This document shows positions 1-7,905 of a stretch of DNA of 64,000 bases, in pieces. Each line of letters starts with the position of its first letter. The stretch's first letter is position 1. Origin of the DNA: Paucibacter aquatile. GTDB taxonomy: Bacteria; Pseudomonadota; Gammaproteobacteria; Burkholderiales; Burkholderiaceae_C. The notes beneath the pieces were generated by a model, which searched no databases, had not been told where the DNA came from, and saw only the letters and a list, made by a program, of their open reading frames with translations. Location: positions 992,001 to 1,056,000 of the forward strand of contig NZ_POSP01000003.1 of assembly GCF_002885975.1 (NCBI RefSeq). Direction: 5' to 3'. The position numbers and the translations under genes were made by a program.

Positions 1-1172
1 ATCTGCGGCGTCACATCCGCCAGCAAGGTGGGCTCGAAGAACTGCGCACCCAGCTCGCTGGCACGCTTGCCGCCGCTCAGCAGTCGCGCGCCCAGGGCCA
101 GCGCGTCGTTGACATGCGACTCCACCTTGGCCATGGCCTGCTCGTCGATCAGCGGGCCGACGTTCACGCCCGGCTCAAAGCCGTTGCCCACCTTGAGCGC
201 GGCAACCTTGGCGCTGAGCTTGTCAAGGAAGGCCTCGTACACGCCGGCCTGCACATACAGGCGGTTGGCACAAACGCAGGTCTGGCCGGCATTGCGGTAC
301 TTGCTGGCGATGGCGCCTTCCACAGCGCTGTCGAGATCGGCGTCATCGAAGACGATGAAAGGCGCGTTACCGCCCAACTCCAGGGACAGCTTCTTGACCG
401 TCTGCGCGCACTGGCGCATCAGGATGCGGCCGACCTCGGTCGAACCGGTGAACGACAGATGGCGCACCACATCGCTCTCGCACAGCACATGGCCGATGGC
501 GATGGAGTTGCTGGCGTCCGCCGTCAGCACATTGAGCACACCGGCCGGCATGCCGGCGCGCTGCGCCAGCTCGGCCACGGCCAGGGCCGACAGCGGCGTC
601 GCTTCGGCCGGCTTGATCACCACCGTGCAGCCGGCAGCCAGCGCCGGTGCCACCTTGCGGGTGATCATGGCGATCGGAAAATTCCAGGGCGTGATGGCCG
701 CGCACACACCCATGGCCTGCTTGATGACCAGATAGCGCTTGTTGTTGTCGGTGGTCGGGATGGTCTCGCCGTAGACCCGCTTGCCCTCTTCGGCAAACCA
801 GTCGATGAAGCTGGCACCGTAGACCACTTCGCCGCGCGCTTCCGCCAGCGGCTTGCCCTGTTCGGCCGTCATGATGCGGGCCAGGTCGTCGGCATGCTTG
901 TGGAGCAGCTGCGACCAGCGCATCAGGATGGCGGCGCGCTCCTTGGCCGTCTTGCTGCGCCAGGGGCCGAAGGCGTTCTGCGCCGCGGCAATCGCCGCTT
1001 CCGCATCGCCGGCGCCCAGATTGGCCACCTCGGCCAGTTGCGCGCCAGTGGCCGGGTCGACGACGGCAAAGCGTTCGCTGCCGGCCACCCACTCGCCGTT
1101 GATCAAGGCCTGGGTGCGCAGAAGGCTGGCGTCATCGAGTGCGGCCAGGGGTGAATTCTTGCTGTGGTCCAT
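1..1172 (-). CDS. gabD: NAD(P)-dependent succinate-semialdehyde dehydrogenase-like aldehyde dehydrogenase (3' end outside window)
   Basis: Aldehyde dehydrogenase of the succinate-semialdehyde dehydrogenase type, which oxidises an aldehyde to the acid with NAD(P)+. About 390 residues are visible from MDHSKNSPLAALDD; roughly the last 95-100 residues of a normal 480-490-residue enzyme lie beyond the left edge. The general-base Glu is E265 in ELGGNAPF and the catalytic Cys is C299 in GQTCVCANR; the cofactor-binding PWNFP and FTGSTEVGR motifs are present. The start at 1172 is chosen because AGGAG lies about 10 nt upstream. It is divergent from alaS. The gabD name is by resemblance; other semialdehyde substrates are possible. 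Confidence 0.85.
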   Translation of the reverse strand, partial: MDHSKNSPLAALDDASLLRTQALINGEWVAGSERFAVVDPATGAQLAEVANLGAGDAEAAIAAAQNAFGPWRSKTAKERAAILMRWSQLLHKHADDLARIMTAEQGKPLAEARGEVVYGASFIDWFAEEGKRVYGETIPTTDNNKRYLVIKQAMGVCAAITPWNFPIAMITRKVAPALAAGCTVVIKPAEATPLSALAVAELAQRAGMPAGVLNVLTADASNSIAIGHVLCESDVVRHLSFTGSTEVGRILMRQCAQTVKKLSLELGGNAPFIVFDDADLDSAVEGAIASKYRNAGQTCVCANRLYVQAGVYEAFLDKLSAKVAALKVGNGFEPGVNVGPLIDEQAMAKVESHVNDALALGARLLSGGKRASELGAQFFEPTLLADVTPQ

Positions 1173-1261
1173 TGCAGAGGTCTCCTAGGTTCGTGGCTTC
1201 TTGGGGCCACACTCTACCTGCTTCGCCGCCACCGCTCGCCCGGACGGTGCGGCCCGCGACC

Positions 1262-1267
1262 TATAAT
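1262..1267 (+). promoter_or_regulatory. Perfect -10 box upstream of alaS
   Basis: TATAAT lies 68 nt upstream of the alaS start, in the gap between alaS and the divergent dehydrogenase gene. No convincing -35 box is seen at 16-18 nt spacing, so the call rests on the -10 alone. Confidence 0.45.
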
Positions 1268-1334
1268 CAAAAGTCCACAAAAATCAAGCATTTACCCTGT
1301 TCGAAAGACAGGGCTGCCCGCAGAAAGCCACGGA

Positions 1335-3977
1335 ATGAAAGCAGCTGAAATTCGCCAGACGTTTCTGAAGTTTTTTGAATCCAAAGGTCACCAGATCGTG
1401 GCGTCCAGCCCCGTGGTGCCTGGCGATGACCCGACGCTGCTGTTCACCAACGCGGGCATGAACCAGTTCAAGGACGTGTTCCTGGGCTTCGACAAGCGCG
1501 CCTACAGCCGCGCCACCACCAGCCAGAAATGCATCCGCGCCGGCGGCAAGCACAACGACCTGGACAACGTTGGCTACACCGCGCGCCACCACACCTTCTT
1601 CGAAATGCTGGGCAACTTCAGCTTCGGGGACTACTTCAAGCATGACGCCATCTCCTACGCCTGGGAGTTGCTGACCACCAAGTTCATGCTGCCGGCCGAG
1701 AAGCTCTGGGTCACGGTCTACGCCGAAGACGACGAGGCTTACGAGATCTGGAACAAGGTGGTGGGCGTGCCCGCCGAGCGCATCGTGCGCATCGGCGACA
1801 ACAAGGGCGGCCGCTACATGTCCGACAACTTCTGGATGATGGGCGACACCGGCCCCTGCGGCCCCTGCACGGAAATCTTCTACGACCACGGCCCCGATGT
1901 GGCCGGCGGCCCTCCGGGCAGCCCGAACGAAGACGGCGACCGCTACATCGAAATCTGGAACAACGTCTTCATGCAGTTCAACCGGACCGAAGACGGCGTG
2001 ATGCACCGCCTGCCCAAGCCCAGCGTCGACACCGGCATGGGCCTGGAGCGCCTGGCCGCCGTGCTGCAGCATGTGCACTCGAACTACGAGATCGACACCT
2101 TCGTGGCCCTGCTGGCCGCAGCCAAGGCAGCGGTCGACAGCTCCGGCGCTCAGGATTGCGACAAGGACAGCGCCTCGCTCAAGGTCATCGCCGACCACAT
2201 CCGCGCTTGCAGCTTCACCATCGTCGACGGCGTGATCCCGGGCAATGAAGGTCGCGGTTATGTGCTGCGCCGCATCGCCCGCCGCGCCATCCGTCACGGC
2301 TACAAGCTGGGCGCCCGCACCCCCTTCTTCCACAAGATCGTGGCCGAGCTGGTGAACCAGATGGGCGAGGCCTATCCCGAGCTGCGCCAAGCGCAAGCCC
2401 GCGTGACCGAAGTGCTCAAGCAAGAGGAAGAGCGCTTCTTCCAGACCATCGCCAACGGCATGGAAATCCTGGAAGCCGCCCTGGTCGAAATGGGCAAGAG
2501 CGGCAGCACCGTGTTCGACGGCGACACGGCCTTCAAGTTGCATGACACCTACGGCTTCCCCGCTGACCTGACCGCCGACGTCTGCCGCGAGCGCGGCGTG
2601 ACCGTCGACCAGGCCGGCTTTGAAGCCGCCATGACGCGTCAGCGCGAGCAAGCCCGTGCCGCCGGCAAGTTCAAGATGGCCGCCGGCCTCGAGTACAAGG
2701 GCCAGCCCACCGCCTTCCACGGCTACGAGCACCTGGTCTGCGAGAGCAGCAAAGTTACGGCCGTCTACGTGGACGGCGCCCTGGTCGAGCAGGCGAATGC
2801 CGGCGATGACGCCGTCGTCGTGCTGGACCACACGCCCTTCTACGCCGAGAGCGGCGGCCAGGCCGGTGATGCCGGCGAGCTGCGCAACAACAGCAGCCGC
2901 TTCGCCGTGGAAGACACGCTGAAGATCCAGGCCGATGTCTTCGGCCACCACGGCCGGGTGCTGGAAGGCACCATCAAAGCCGGCGACAGCTTTGTCGCCC
3001 GCGTCAACGCCGAAGCCCGCGCCAAGACCGTGCGCAACCACAGCGCCACCCACCTGATGCACAAGGCCTTGCGCGAAGTGCTGGGCGCCCATGTGCAGCA
3101 AAAGGGTTCGCTGGTCAACGCCGAACGCACCCGCTTCGACTTTGCCCACAACGCCCCGGTCACCGCCGAGCAGATCGCCAAGGTCGAGGCTATCGTCAAC
3201 GCCGAGATCCTGGCCAATGCCGGTGCCAAGGCCGAGGTCATGGCGCTCGATGATGCGCAGAAGAGCGGCGCCATGATGCTGTTCGGCGAGAAGTACGGCG
3301 AAACCGTGCGCGTGCTGAGCATCGGCTCGTCCAAGGAACTCTGCGGCGGCACCCACGTCAAAGCCACCGGCGATATCGGCCTGTTCAAGATCGTGTCCGA
3401 AGGCGGCGTGGCCGCTGGCGTGCGCCGCATCGAAGCCGTCACCGGCGACAACGCTCTGGCCTATCTGCAGCAGCTGGAAGGCACGGTCAGCCGCGCCGCC
3501 CAAACCCTGAAGACCGCGCCGGCCGAGCTGGAGCCGCGCCTGCAAGCCGTGCTGGACCAGGTCAAGGCCCTGGAGAAAGACCTGGCCACGGCCAAGAGCC
3601 GCTTGGCTGCCGCGCAGAGCAATGAGTTGTTGACTCAGGCTATCGATGTGAAGGGTGCCAAGGTCCTGGCCGTCACCCTCGATGGCGCCGATGCCAAGAC
3701 CCTGCGCGAAACCATCGACAAGCTGCGCGACAAGATGCACTCGGCCGTGATCGTGCTGGCCGCCGTCGAAGGCGAGAAGGTGCACCTGTCGGCGGGCGTC
3801 ACCGCCGACTACATCGCCCGTGGCCTGAAGGCCGGCGAGCTGGTCAGCTTCGTGGCCCAGCAATGCGGCGGCAAGGGCGGCGGCAAGCCCGATCTGGCCA
3901 TGGCCGGCGGCACGCAGGCGGCGGCCGTGCCGGCCGCGCTGGCATCGGTCCAGGCCTGGGTGGCAGAACGCCTGTAA
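1335..3977 (+). CDS. alaS: Alanyl-tRNA synthetase
   Basis: Charges tRNA-Ala with alanine in the cytosol. The 880-residue product is close to the usual 874-878. In order: class II catalytic core from the N-terminus (HHTFFEMLGNFSFGDYF, then GMGLERLAAVL), the editing domain with the zinc-binding NHSATHL around residue 570 and CGGTH with Cys670, and the C-Ala domain ending in GGKGGGKPDLAMAGG. The start is MKAAEIRQTF; an upstream in-frame extension to 1164 is not part of the conserved protein. A strong hairpin terminator follows the stop. Confidence 0.98.
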   Translation: MKAAEIRQTFLKFFESKGHQIVASSPVVPGDDPTLLFTNAGMNQFKDVFLGFDKRAYSRATTSQKCIRAGGKHNDLDNVGYTARHHTFFEMLGNFSFGDYFKHDAISYAWELLTTKFMLPAEKLWVTVYAEDDEAYEIWNKVVGVPAERIVRIGDNKGGRYMSDNFWMMGDTGPCGPCTEIFYDHGPDVAGGPPGSPNEDGDRYIEIWNNVFMQFNRTEDGVMHRLPKPSVDTGMGLERLAAVLQHVHSNYEIDTFVALLAAAKAAVDSSGAQDCDKDSASLKVIADHIRACSFTIVDGVIPGNEGRGYVLRRIARRAIRHGYKLGARTPFFHKIVAELVNQMGEAYPELRQAQARVTEVLKQEEERFFQTIANGMEILEAALVEMGKSGSTVFDGDTAFKLHDTYGFPADLTADVCRERGVTVDQAGFEAAMTRQREQARAAGKFKMAAGLEYKGQPTAFHGYEHLVCESSKVTAVYVDGALVEQANAGDDAVVVLDHTPFYAESGGQAGDAGELRNNSSRFAVEDTLKIQADVFGHHGRVLEGTIKAGDSFVARVNAEARAKTVRNHSATHLMHKALREVLGAHVQQKGSLVNAERTRFDFAHNAPVTAEQIAKVEAIVNAEILANAGAKAEVMALDDAQKSGAMMLFGEKYGETVRVLSIGSSKELCGGTHVKATGDIGLFKIVSEGGVAAGVRRIEAVTGDNALAYLQQLEGTVSRAAQTLKTAPAELEPRLQAVLDQVKALEKDLATAKSRLAAAQSNELLTQAIDVKGAKVLAVTLDGADAKTLRETIDKLRDKMHSAVIVLAAVEGEKVHLSAGVTADYIARGLKAGELVSFVAQQCGGKGGGKPDLAMAGGTQAAAVPAALASVQAWVAERL

Positions 3978-4001
3978 ACCCCCTACCATCCTCCCCACAC
4001 G

Positions 4002-4034
4002 CAAGGGCCCAAGCGAATGGGCCCTTGTTCTTTT
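4002..4034 (+). terminator. Rho-independent terminator after alaS
   Basis: A perfect 10-bp stem (4002-4011 pairs with 4018-4027) with a 6-nt loop is followed by a T-rich run. It lies 24 nt after the alaS stop and before the UPF0149 gene, so it may terminate only partially. Confidence 0.85.
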
Positions 4035-4059
4035 CAGCTGCACCCCACCAGGAGTCCGC

Positions 4060-4782
4060 ATGAGCGACACCATTGACCACCAAAACGCCGAGCGCCTGGC
4101 CGCTCTCCTGCAGATCCTCGTAGCCGCCACCCCCGAAGACGAAACCGCCGTGCCCATCGACATGCTCGACGGCTACCTGACCGCGCTGATCTGCGGCCCG
4201 GTGGTGGTCACGCCCATCCAGGCCATGGACGCGCTGTTCGGCGAAGACTGGGCCGATGCCCTGGACGAGCAGGACGCGACCGAGGAGTTCATGAGCGTGC
4301 TGCACGAGCGCTGGAACGAGATCGCCGACAGCCTCAACCCCGAAGCTCTGGCCGCCCACCCGGAAGCCATGCAGCTAACGCCGCTGATCACCGAGTTCGA
4401 CGACGCCACCAAGGCCGACCTGCTGAGCCAGGGCGTTCTGACCGCCGAACAGCTGGAACAGCTGCCGCCCAATGGCCTGATGTGGGTCGAAGGCTTTATG
4501 CAGGCCGTCGATGACTTCGAAGAAGCCTGGTACATCTTCGACAGCGAAAGCGAAGAAGGCCAGATGCTGGACGCCATGCTGATGTCCGTGGCCGCCGTGG
4601 CCATGGCCCCGGGCGAGCAGCGCGAAGCCTATATCGCCGAAGCCTACGACGAAGGCGAAGAAGTCGACCAGGACGTGCTGCTGGACGACGCCCTGTTCTC
4701 GGCCCAGGACCTGCGCCTGTTCTGGGTACAGCAAGCCGACCGGGACGAAGCTGCCAACGACGCCGAAGGCCCGGACGCCTGA
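4060..4782 (+). CDS. UPF0149 (YecA-like) family protein
   Basis: A 240-residue acidic cytosolic protein with the UPF0149 pattern: an N-terminal helical region with DGYLTALICGP (around residue 35-46) and a later WVEGFMQAVDDFEEAW block. The family has no firmly established biochemical role; some members carry a C-terminal SEC-C zinc motif, which is absent here. The tail is rich in Glu/Asp. The start ATG at 4060 follows CAGGAG. It lies 82 nt after alaS in the same direction. Confidence 0.85.
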   Translation: MSDTIDHQNAERLAALLQILVAATPEDETAVPIDMLDGYLTALICGPVVVTPIQAMDALFGEDWADALDEQDATEEFMSVLHERWNEIADSLNPEALAAHPEAMQLTPLITEFDDATKADLLSQGVLTAEQLEQLPPNGLMWVEGFMQAVDDFEEAWYIFDSESEEGQMLDAMLMSVAAVAMAPGEQREAYIAEAYDEGEEVDQDVLLDDALFSAQDLRLFWVQQADRDEAANDAEGPDA

Positions 4783-4870
4783 GTCCTGACGTCGAAGTCC
4801 TGACACCTGACACCCTGCACCTGAACCCGGCGAGCTCAGACTCGCCGGCGACAGCGCTGCCGGGTTCAGC

Positions 4871-5371
4871 TCACAAACGCCCGGCGCAGTTGGGCGCGCC
4901 ACAGCGGCAGCGCAGCCGCCCCTCGTGGTGGCTTTCGCCGTAATCGCAGGTCAGCTCTTCGCCGGCCTCGATATCGCGCAAGGCGTAGAACTCCACCCGC
5001 CCCTGGCTGATGCGCAGCACCGCGTTCGCGGCACAGCTGTGGTTGATGCAGCGGAGCGCGTCAGTGGACAAAGTGGCATCCACCGCCCGGGTTTCGGAAA
5101 CCTCGACGATGTGGATGCGCTCGCGGCCCTTGGCCCGGCGGCGCGCCTCGCGCACCGAGATGGCCTCACCGCGCAGCTCGCCGATCTTGCGCCGATGCGG
5201 AATCGGCTCGGCCGCGAACACACCCAAGCCATCGATGGGGCTCTCGCCCACGCGCAAGGCGAAACGCTCGGCCGGCAAGGGCGGGCGCTTGCCCGCCGGT
5301 GCTGCGTCGGCAGGCGCCGCCTCCTGGGTCACAGATCGGGGCTCGGTGGGCAAAGCAGAGAGGCGCGGCAT
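4871..5371 (-). CDS. SET-domain protein-lysine methyltransferase-like protein
   Basis: A stand-alone SET domain protein of 166 residues, predicted to use S-adenosylmethionine to methylate lysines. The SET core begins near residue 37 (RVGESPIDGLGVFAAEPI); RCINHSCAAN is the cofactor-binding NHSC motif, and AGEELTCDYGE carries the catalytic Tyr region. A post-SET CRCGAPNC cluster, which normally binds zinc, closes the protein. The start at MPRLSALPTEP is chosen because upstream in-frame sequence is unconserved-looking; the ribosome site is weak, so the start is uncertain. The substrate is unknown. It is divergent from the leader of the acetyltransferase gene. Confidence 0.8.
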   Translation of the reverse strand: MPRLSALPTEPRSVTQEAAPADAAPAGKRPPLPAERFALRVGESPIDGLGVFAAEPIPHRRKIGELRGEAISVREARRRAKGRERIHIVEVSETRAVDATLSTDALRCINHSCAANAVLRISQGRVEFYALRDIEAGEELTCDYGESHHEGRLRCRCGAPNCAGRL

Positions 5372-5449
5372 GGTGGCGCGATTGTCGCAGCCCCTGTCGC
5401 TGCCGCGCCGCAGTTCACCCGCTTTGCATCGGCGCCCATCGCCTCGCGC

Positions 5450-5479
5450 TTGACCCAGGGCCGGGCGGGCCGACATACT
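5450..5479 (+). promoter_or_regulatory. Sigma-70-like promoter of the acetyltransferase leader
   Basis: TTGACC (5450-5455) and CATACT (5474-5479) are separated by 18 nt. The predicted transcript start falls at about 5486-5488, that is, at or next to the ATG at 5487. Confidence 0.55.
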
Positions 5480-5486
5480 GCGCCGC

Positions 5487-5735
5487 ATGAACTCCGCCGC
5501 CATTTCCGCTCGCCGCAACGCTGAACGCAGCCGCGTCAAGCATCACCACATGCAGCAGCGTGCCATGGTGGTGGACCGGATGCCGTCCTGCGTGGGCGCC
5601 ATGCTATTGGCCCATGCACATGGACACCTGGTGGGGCTGCAACAGCGGGCAGCCCCTCACAGCTGAAGGCCCGGCCTCACCACACAAGCCTGATTCCCCC
5701 GAAAAGCCCGCTGCCACCCAGCGGGCTTTTTCTTT
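5487..5735 (+). promoter_or_regulatory. Attenuator-like leader with mini-ORF upstream of the AaaT-like gene
   Basis: The 417-nt gap before the acetyltransferase gene holds a 59-codon ORF (5487-5666) and three mutually exclusive pairings. GGGGCTGC (5633-5640) can pair with GCAGCCCC (5649-5656). CAGCGGGC (5643-5650) can pair with GCCCGCTG (5706-5713). That last segment is also the 5' arm of a perfect terminator hairpin whose 3' arm repeats CAGCGGGC (5719-5726). This is the layout of a transcription attenuator. The mini-ORF contains His clusters (KHHH; AHAHGH); the +1 frame reads seven Trp codons in 32. Which frame is translated, if any, cannot be told from sequence. Confidence 0.5.
5702..5735 (+). 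terminator. Terminator hairpin in the acetyltransferase leader
   Basis: A perfect 12-bp stem (5702-5713 with 5719-5730) with a 5-nt loop runs into TTTTTCTTTT. It lies 54 nt before the ATG of the acetyltransferase gene, so read-through is needed to express that gene from the leader promoter. Confidence 0.9.
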
Positions 5736-5788
5736 TCTCGCCCCGCGCATTTCAACAAGCGCTTGCTTTCCAACCGAAGGAGCCCCCG

Positions 5789-6313
5789 ATGGAGAAGATC
5801 ACGATCCGACGCAGCCAGGTTTCAGACGCCGCCGCCATGGCCCAGCTGATGTCCCACCCTGAAGTCTTCTCCGGCCTGCTGCAACTGCCCTACCCCAGCG
5901 AGGAGCTCTGGCGAGCCCGCCTGCAGGACAACGCCGTGCCCGGCAAGACCGATCTGTCCTTGGTGGCCGAGGTTCAGGGCCAGGTGCTTGGCAGCGCCGG
6001 CCTGCATCCGGCAGGCGCCTCTCTGCGCCGGCGCCACGCCATGGGCCTGGGCATCTCGGTCGCCGCCGAAGCGCAGGGCCAAGGCATCGGCCGGGCCCTG
6101 ATGGCCGCCTTGATGGACTATGCCGACAACTGGGGCCAGGTTTTGCGCACCGAGCTGACGGTCTACGCCGACAACGCCCGGGCAATTCGGCTCTACGAGA
6201 GCTTCGGCTTCCAGCGTGAGGGCCTGATGCGCGCCTACGCCCTGCGCAACGGGGTTTATGTCGACACCCTGGCCATGGCGCGCCTGCACCCCAATCCGCC
6301 GCGCTGGAACTGA
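5789..6313 (+). CDS. GNAT L-amino-acid N-acetyltransferase, AaaT/YhhY-like
   Basis: A 174-residue GNAT enzyme that closely resembles E. coli AaaT (YhhY), known to acetylate the amino group of L-phenylalanine and L-methionine with acetyl-CoA. Matching blocks are LQLPYPSEELWRARL near residue 31, the acetyl-CoA loop AEAQGQGIGRALM near 95, TELTVYADNARAIRLYE near 123 and YALRNGVYVDTLAMAR near 150. The start is fixed by GAAGGAG 7 nt before ATG. It sits behind an attenuator-like leader, which would fit amino-acid-linked control. Substrate is inferred from resemblance. Confidence 0.85.
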   Translation: MEKITIRRSQVSDAAAMAQLMSHPEVFSGLLQLPYPSEELWRARLQDNAVPGKTDLSLVAEVQGQVLGSAGLHPAGASLRRRHAMGLGISVAAEAQGQGIGRALMAALMDYADNWGQVLRTELTVYADNARAIRLYESFGFQREGLMRAYALRNGVYVDTLAMARLHPNPPRWN

Positions 6314-6334
6314 AGACGGTTCAAGCGACCGAAA

Positions 6335-6366
6335 AAGCAAAAGGCCGCGAACGCGGCCTTTTGCTT
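6335..6366. terminator. Bidirectional terminator between the acetyltransferase gene and a convergent small gene
   Basis: A stem of up to 15 bp (6335-6349 with 6352-6366) has A-rich and T-rich ends on both strands, fitting termination of both convergent genes. Confidence 0.85.
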
Positions 6367-6405
6367 CTTGGGGAATGATTACCGCGCCAGAGGCGCCGGC
6401 TTCAC

Positions 6406-6702
6406 TCAAATCGGGCGGAACTGTGCGCGGCGCAGATCGGCCATGCGCATCTCTTCCGGCGTGGCCTGGCCTTCCACCACCACCTTGGGCAGTTGCTTGG
6501 CCGGGGCACGAACGACCGGGGCGGAACTCAGGCGCTTGCCCGTCACCACCAGGCGCGCCAGCTTGACCACTTCGCTGGCCTGCACCGGTGCCGGCGGAAA
6601 AGCCAATCCCAGGAAAGCGGCGCTGAGCGCCAGGGGCGCGGCCCAGGCACGAGAGAAGGGCCTGACGCTCTGCCTTGCCCGTGTCTTTTGACGTTGCTGC
6701 AT
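6406..6702 (-). CDS. Small exported protein of unknown function
   Basis: A 98-residue protein not recognised from any family. The N-terminus is basic (MQQRQKTRARQSVRPFSR), followed by a hydrophobic stretch (LALSAAFLGLAF) and PAPVQASE, which looks like a signal peptide with cleavage after VQA. The mature part contains two similar short stretches, KLARLVVTGKRL and KQLPKVVVEGQ. The start at 6702 is supported by GGGGGAG about 10 nt upstream; an in-frame extension to 6762 has no such support. It lies upstream of and in the same direction as no obvious partner; the gbsR-cydAB operon is on its right, transcribed towards it. Confidence 0.65.
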   Translation of the reverse strand: MQQRQKTRARQSVRPFSRAWAAPLALSAAFLGLAFPPAPVQASEVVKLARLVVTGKRLSSAPVVRAPAKQLPKVVVEGQATPEEMRMADLRRAQFRPI

Positions 6703-6874
6703 TTCCAATACTCCCCCGCCTGCTTTGGGCGATCTGTCATCAATGGAGCGAAGTATCACCAAGGCGCAGGGTCAGCTCCAGTAAAAAGCGACGAACTGCA
6801 GTTTTGGGCGATGAGGCAGCGGTGCAGCCACCTGAATTTCGCTCCACACCCGGTGAAACCCGGGTTGATCGGCG

Positions 6875-7894
6875 TCAAGCATACCGAAGCTCACTCGACT
6901 TTCCCCAGAATACCCGGTAAGCAAACCATGTGTAGACCAGAATCGCCGGCAAAGTGACCAAGACCCCCCAGAGGATGACGGTCAAGGACTTGGGTGCGGC
7001 GGCGGCTTGCCAAACCGTCAGGCGGTCGATCAGCACATAGGGATAGAGGCTGTAAGCCAGGCCCAGCGCGCCCAACAACATCACGGCCACCATCAGGGCA
7101 AACGGCAGCCAGCACAGCTTGCCACGCACCCGGTGCGAGTTCAGCATGGCGCGCAAAGCCAGCAGGCTCAGCGCCGTCATCAGCGGGATGGGCAGCAAGG
7201 CGATCAGCTCAGGCATGCGGAACCAGCGCTCGCTGACCGTGGCACTGACCCAGGGCGTCATCAGCGACACGCCCGCCAGACCCAAGACCACGGCCGGCCA
7301 GGCCAGCTTGGCCCGCTGCACGGCCAGGGCTTGCACAGCGCCATCCATCTTCATGATCAACCAGCCGGCGCCCAGCATGGCGTAGGCGGCCGCCAAGGCC
7401 AGGGCAATCAACAAGGCAAAAGCGGTGTAGCCCGGGCCCTCGGCAAAGCCGGTGATGTAGCGCGCCAGCATCCAGCCCTGGGACAGGGCCGCCAGGGCCG
7501 AGCCGAAGATGAAGCTGCCGTTCCAGAAGGGCTTCCACTCAGCCGGCGCCTTGACGCGGAAGTCAAAGGCCACGCCGCGCAGCATCAAGCCGAGCAGCAT
7601 CAGCGCCACCGGCAGGTAGAGCGCCTGGAGGATCAGGCCATGGGCTTTGGGAAAGGCCACCAGCAAGATGCCCACGCCCAGCACCAGCCAGGTTTCGTTG
7701 GCGTCCCAGAAAGGGCCGATCGAGGCCACCATCTGGTCCTTGTGGGCATCGCTGGCGCCCAGCATCAGCAGGCCGACGCCCAGGTCGTAGCCATCCAGCA
7801 CCACGTAAATCAAGAGGGACAGGCCCATCAGGCCGAGAAAGACCAAGGGCATCCAGCCGGCAGGCGTGCTCAGATCCGGGTTCGCAAAGTTCAT
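6875..7894 (-). CDS. cydB: Cytochrome bd-type quinol oxidase subunit II (CioB/CydB)
   Basis: Membrane subunit II of a cytochrome bd oxidase, which helps hold the haem centres of subunit I for quinol oxidation by O2. The 339-residue product is of the family's usual length and shows eight or more hydrophobic segments, beginning with PLVFLGLMGLSLLIYVVLDG and the conserved YDLGVG. Two starts are possible: ATG 7906, overlapping the cydA stop as TGATG, or ATG 7894, preceded by GGAGGG; the latter is listed because it gives the family-like MNFANPDL N-terminus. It is co-transcribed with cydA and the GbsR-type regulator. The short Q-loop of its partner suggests the cyanide-insensitive CIO subclass. Confidence 0.93.
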   Translation of the reverse strand: MNFANPDLSTPAGWMPLVFLGLMGLSLLIYVVLDGYDLGVGLLMLGASDAHKDQMVASIGPFWDANETWLVLGVGILLVAFPKAHGLILQALYLPVALMLLGLMLRGVAFDFRVKAPAEWKPFWNGSFIFGSALAALSQGWMLARYITGFAEGPGYTAFALLIALALAAAYAMLGAGWLIMKMDGAVQALAVQRAKLAWPAVVLGLAGVSLMTPWVSATVSERWFRMPELIALLPIPLMTALSLLALRAMLNSHRVRGKLCWLPFALMVAVMLLGALGLAYSLYPYVLIDRLTVWQAAAAPKSLTVILWGVLVTLPAILVYTWFAYRVFWGKSSELRYA

Positions 7895-7905
7895 CAGGCC
7901 CTCCA

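Noticed and set aside
1284..4163. Very long minus-strand open frame opposite alaS
   Set aside because: It lies wholly antisense to alaS; high-GC third positions leave such frames open. Its translation is low-complexity His/Gly/Val/Gln-rich and matches no family.
5560..5862. The Trp-rich frame as a real 100-residue protein
   Set aside because: It runs through a strong terminator and into the start of the acetyltransferase gene in another frame; only its first part is of interest as a leader.
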